Assembly: GCF_000282315.2 (NCBI RefSeq)
Contig: NZ_AKJN02000006.1
Coordinates: 744,001 to 808,000, forward strand
Reading direction: 5' to 3'
Length of the DNA stretch: 64,000 nucleotides
DNA from: Pseudomonas sp. GM41(2012)
GTDB lineage: Bacteria; Pseudomonadota; Gammaproteobacteria; Pseudomonadales; Pseudomonadaceae
The first letter of the stretch is position 1. Every line of letters starts with the position of its first letter. The notes below the pieces were generated by a model. It worked only from the letters and a program-made list of their open reading frames with translations. It ran no database searches and was not told the origin of the DNA. Position numbers and translations under genes: made by a program. Below, piece by piece: positions 61,724 through 64,000 of the stretch.

Positions 61724-62467
61724 GTGCGAAAGCTTGGCTTGGGTTTCCTGGTAACGGGCGTTGTAGGGCAACTATCAGCATTATTATGGACGTACACAGC
61801 CATAGGACCACTTTGTGAAAACAATGTCGACAATTCATACATCCAGAAAAACGTGACAAAGCTAAAACAGCTCATCGATGACACCGCTAATGAAGTTGTA
61901 ACAAACCTCACTACGAAATATTCCGACGGGCTCACGCCCCTTGCGGAAAACGAATCCCCCATACCCGACTCAACGGAGGCTCACGCCGCACAGTTTTTGA
62001 TCGAAAATCCAGACGAATCGCCAGTTTTTTCGCTGCCTTCACTGCCCACACAAGCACGCAATTGGACAATTATCCTTAGCGGCCTGATTGCTTCTACCGG
62101 CCTGCTCCTGGTGCTCTTCGCCCGCAAAAAAACCTCTGATCCGCAATGGCACGTCTTTCGCTCCGTTCCTGGGTCGTTAATCACGCTGGAAAGCCCGTGC
62201 TTAACGTGCGGTAGCTATATTCTCCACGCTAAAAAAGAAGCTTCAACCACGCCTTCATCCGGCTTGTGGGTGATCGAAATAGCGTTGAACACACCCAGCC
62301 GTCATCGCGCCACAAATGCCATTAAGCAACTGGAATTACCGGTAGCGCGTAAAGAAAACAACTTTGTCGTCATCGGCCCGTATAGACAAAAACAAGACGC
62401 AGCTCGAGTCGTGAAAGAGTTGAGTGAGAGTCATGGCGTTCGAGGATGGATGATGGCAGGAAATTGA
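61724..62467 (+). CDS. Two-helix membrane protein with SPOR-like C-terminus
   Basis: A 247-residue protein. Helix one is at residues 4-28 (GLGFLVTGVVGQLSALLWTY), then a Glu/Asp/Thr-rich region of about 80 residues, and helix two near 113-131 (WTIILSGLIASTGLLLVLFA). The C-terminal 75 residues (GLWVIEIALNTPSRHRATNA, then FVVIGPYRQKQDAARVVKEL) have the pattern of a SPOR peptidoglycan-binding domain. Start is GTG at 61724 with GGAG 8 bp upstream. The gene is AT-richer than the average here. Function is unknown. Confidence 0.72.
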   Translation: MRKLGLGFLVTGVVGQLSALLWTYTAIGPLCENNVDNSYIQKNVTKLKQLIDDTANEVVTNLTTKYSDGLTPLAENESPIPDSTEAHAAQFLIENPDESPVFSLPSLPTQARNWTIILSGLIASTGLLLVLFARKKTSDPQWHVFRSVPGSLITLESPCLTCGSYILHAKKEASTTPSSGLWVIEIALNTPSRHRATNAIKQLELPVARKENNFVVIGPYRQKQDAARVVKELSESHGVRGWMMAGN

Positions 62468-62538
62468 CATAGTCCGATTTAGCGCTGGGCCGACCTCGTA
62501 CAACCCGCCACATTTTTCATGCCACAAGAGAATATTTC

Positions 62539-62829
62539 ATGATCGCAAAAGAATTCAGAGCCGAACACGCTCTGAAGAAATTCCTGGACGCCAACTTATG
62601 GCTCCAGCTTGAACTCAGCGAGTTGAACTACAGCCTCGCTGAAAGTTGCGGGCTGTCGCCCCAAGAATATCGCCAGAAATTCCTGCAAGAAGCATTTGAA
62701 ACAGAAGCAGACGCTCATGACTGCGATTGTTGGGACTTCACTCTCCAATGGGTAGCCAACACTAATGAAGAGCTTGAGTTGATGCGTGAAGAACGCATGA
62801 AAGAGATTTATGAGTTTCTGGACGATTAG
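62539..62829 (+). CDS. Small acidic protein of unknown function
   Basis: A 96-residue, strongly acidic, mostly helical protein (FRAEHALKKFLDANLWLQLE near the start, ELMREERMKEIYEFLDD at the end). A central cluster DAHDCDCWD has two Cys. It may belong to a Pseudomonas family of small uncharacterised acidic proteins (possibly DUF6388), but that is not certain. It follows the SPOR-like gene by 71 bp on the same strand. Confidence 0.65.
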   Translation: MIAKEFRAEHALKKFLDANLWLQLELSELNYSLAESCGLSPQEYRQKFLQEAFETEADAHDCDCWDFTLQWVANTNEELELMREERMKEIYEFLDD

Positions 62830-62932
62830 TCCACTCTATAACTTTCGTAGCCTATACACGCCTCCAATGCTGTAGATAAACGACTAACTTCACCGACGGG
62901 AGTATTGCCCAATACCCCGCCCTTCTCTCGAT

Positions 62933-63787
62933 TCAAACCGTCGGATAACAATCCACTACTCGCCGATACTGGCTGGGTGAAGCTCCGATGTGCTGACGGA
63001 AAAACCGTGTGAAATGACCTTGCTCGGAGAACCCGAGGTTCTCCGACAACAGGCCCAATGTTCCACTGCGCTCACGCTCAAGCCAGGCAAAAGCCCGGCG
63101 CATGCGCGCGTCGTTAAGCAGCAGGGTCGGCGTCATGCCGGTATCTTTCTTGAACAGCGCAAAAAAGTGCGCCCGCGACAGACCACAAGCCCGTGCGGCG
63201 TTGTCGATCGGGTTCGGATCATCGAGGTGCTCAAGCAACCAGGCGGTGCCACGGCGCACGCGTGCGTCCCGGAACTCACCTGAGTTCGGCGCACCCAGTA
63301 GCGACAAATGCCGCCAGCTGGAAAAGTCCTCGATCAGCTCGATCAGGAAATCAAACAGCATGAATTCCATGCGCTCTTTCGGAACAATCCCGCAGCCATG
63401 CGCTTCGGCAACCAGGATGTCAGCCAAGGTGCGATTACGACTCGACAGCTCGATGCACGACTGGGCAAAAAAGTCCGGCCGACCGCTGAGCGCCAGCGAC
63501 TGCTGGGCAGTGGCCAGCCAGGCGGGCTCGATGTAGAGCGCCAGGATCAGGGTGGCACCGGCATCCGGCTGCGGATCGTAGAAATGCGGCTCCCAGGCGT
63601 TGACCAGCACCGCCGTGCGATCGCTGAGCGGTACCCGCCGACCGTTAACGTTGAAGTAAGTGTCTTCGCCAGACACTTTGACCAGCACATGGCATTCGGA
63701 ATGGGTGTGGGTGACCAGCGAACGATCCATATTCAACAAGGCGACCCGTCCAAACCTGCCGTGGAAAACCCGTTGGGCAATGGACAT
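62933..63787 (-). CDS. AraC-family transcriptional regulator
   Basis: A 284-residue regulator with an N-terminal cupin effector domain (THTHSECHVLVKVSGEDTYF) and a C-terminal AraC DNA-binding domain with two helix-turn-helix units (DNAARACGLSRAHFFALFKK and ENLGFSEQGHFTRFFRQHIG). The frame extends to 63841, but ATG 63787 is chosen because GGAG lies 8 bp upstream. Its target is probably outside the window to the right, or itself. Confidence 0.92.
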   Translation of the reverse strand: MSIAQRVFHGRFGRVALLNMDRSLVTHTHSECHVLVKVSGEDTYFNVNGRRVPLSDRTAVLVNAWEPHFYDPQPDAGATLILALYIEPAWLATAQQSLALSGRPDFFAQSCIELSSRNRTLADILVAEAHGCGIVPKERMEFMLFDFLIELIEDFSSWRHLSLLGAPNSGEFRDARVRRGTAWLLEHLDDPNPIDNAARACGLSRAHFFALFKKDTGMTPTLLLNDARMRRAFAWLERERSGTLGLLSENLGFSEQGHFTRFFRQHIGASPSQYRRVVDCYPTV

Positions 63788-64000
63788 CAGATTTCTCCGC
63801 TCGCATGAAGCGATATCGTTATCGACCTCAATGCATATCATCGGGGCGTCTATCTATTTCTCAACACCGGCGATCGCTCTATGGTTCAGCAAACCACTAT
63901 CGCGCGCGAATGACCGAGCGTCTACCTCGACTTTCGCAGCCCCCACACTCGTCGGAAAAACCGTCTTACAAGGCATGACGCTCTTTGCCGTGATACACGC

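Overview
This window looks like chromosomal DNA of a fluorescent-group Pseudomonas. Four things point that way: GC-rich coding sequence, REP palindromes carrying the GTGGGAGC/GCTCCCAC arms typical of that group, a mannuronan C5-epimerase of the PsmE/AlgE type, and a NahR-type salicylate regulator. No tRNA, rRNA, CRISPR array or intact transposase was seen.

Layout. (1) 1-5075: tetronate (four-carbon acid sugar) catabolism: the 3' part of otnK, then otnC, a GntP-family permease and otnI, with a convergent DeoR-type repressor. Three REP hairpins lie between the permease and otnI. (2) 5327-7765: a polyamine pair, carboxynorspermidine decarboxylase and carboxynorspermidine synthase, closed by a strong terminator. 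(3) 8028-18389: a type I secretion operon (ABC, HlyD-like, TolC-like) convergent with a 1608-residue RTX protein. That protein combines an alginate C5-epimerase with an SGNH acetylhydrolase-like domain. An eight-copy, about 135-bp tandem REP-pair array fills the space between them. (4) 18791-32160: an intact GGDEF-EAL protein, then on the minus strand a seven-gene exopolysaccharide cluster. It encodes a WecB epimerase, BcsB-like, NfrB-like (glycosyltransferase with a c-di-GMP-binding MshEN tail), NfrA-like porin, AlgF-like, AlgJ/AlgX-like and a glycoside-hydrolase-like protein. This is the best candidate for a poorly described system: an N4-glycan-receptor type polysaccharide pathway with apparent acetylation and editing parts.

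(5) 32776-37046: amino-acid/polyamine metabolism (CycA-like permease, ornithine cyclodeaminase, acetylpolyamine amidohydrolase) with a divergent Lrp-type regulator. (6) 37085-42753: salicylate catabolism (nahR, AAHS transporter, gfa-like protein, salicylate hydroxylase) followed by wrbA. A shared motif in two of its promoters is a candidate NahR operator. (7) 43047-47541: a patchy region with a P-loop nucleotide kinase, a PhcB-like methyltransferase, and remnants of a hydroxyacid dehydrogenase, a PucR-type regulator, a Fic protein and an MFS transporter, plus a perfect 26-bp inverted repeat. (8) 47597-54417: a stress/redox segment with psiE, the disaggregase clpG/clpK, a peroxiredoxin, a DsbA-like thioredoxin and an AT-rich ltrA. 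It resembles a reduced locus of stress tolerance and was probably acquired. (9) 54445-63787: mixed accessory metabolism: an LLM oxidoreductase remnant and an intact LLM gene, a CmcJ/NvfI-family oxidoreductase, an OprD porin, an ABM monooxygenase with a quinone-oxidoreductase-like enzyme and a divergent LysR regulator, a SPOR-like membrane protein, a small acidic protein and an AraC regulator.

Regions 3 and 4 together put secreted alginate tailoring, c-di-GMP turnover and a c-di-GMP-gated exopolysaccharide exporter side by side, which suggests a surface/biofilm locus. Regions 7-9 look like variable genome with decayed genes. Family assignments come from recognised motifs and remembered family sequences; no database search was run.
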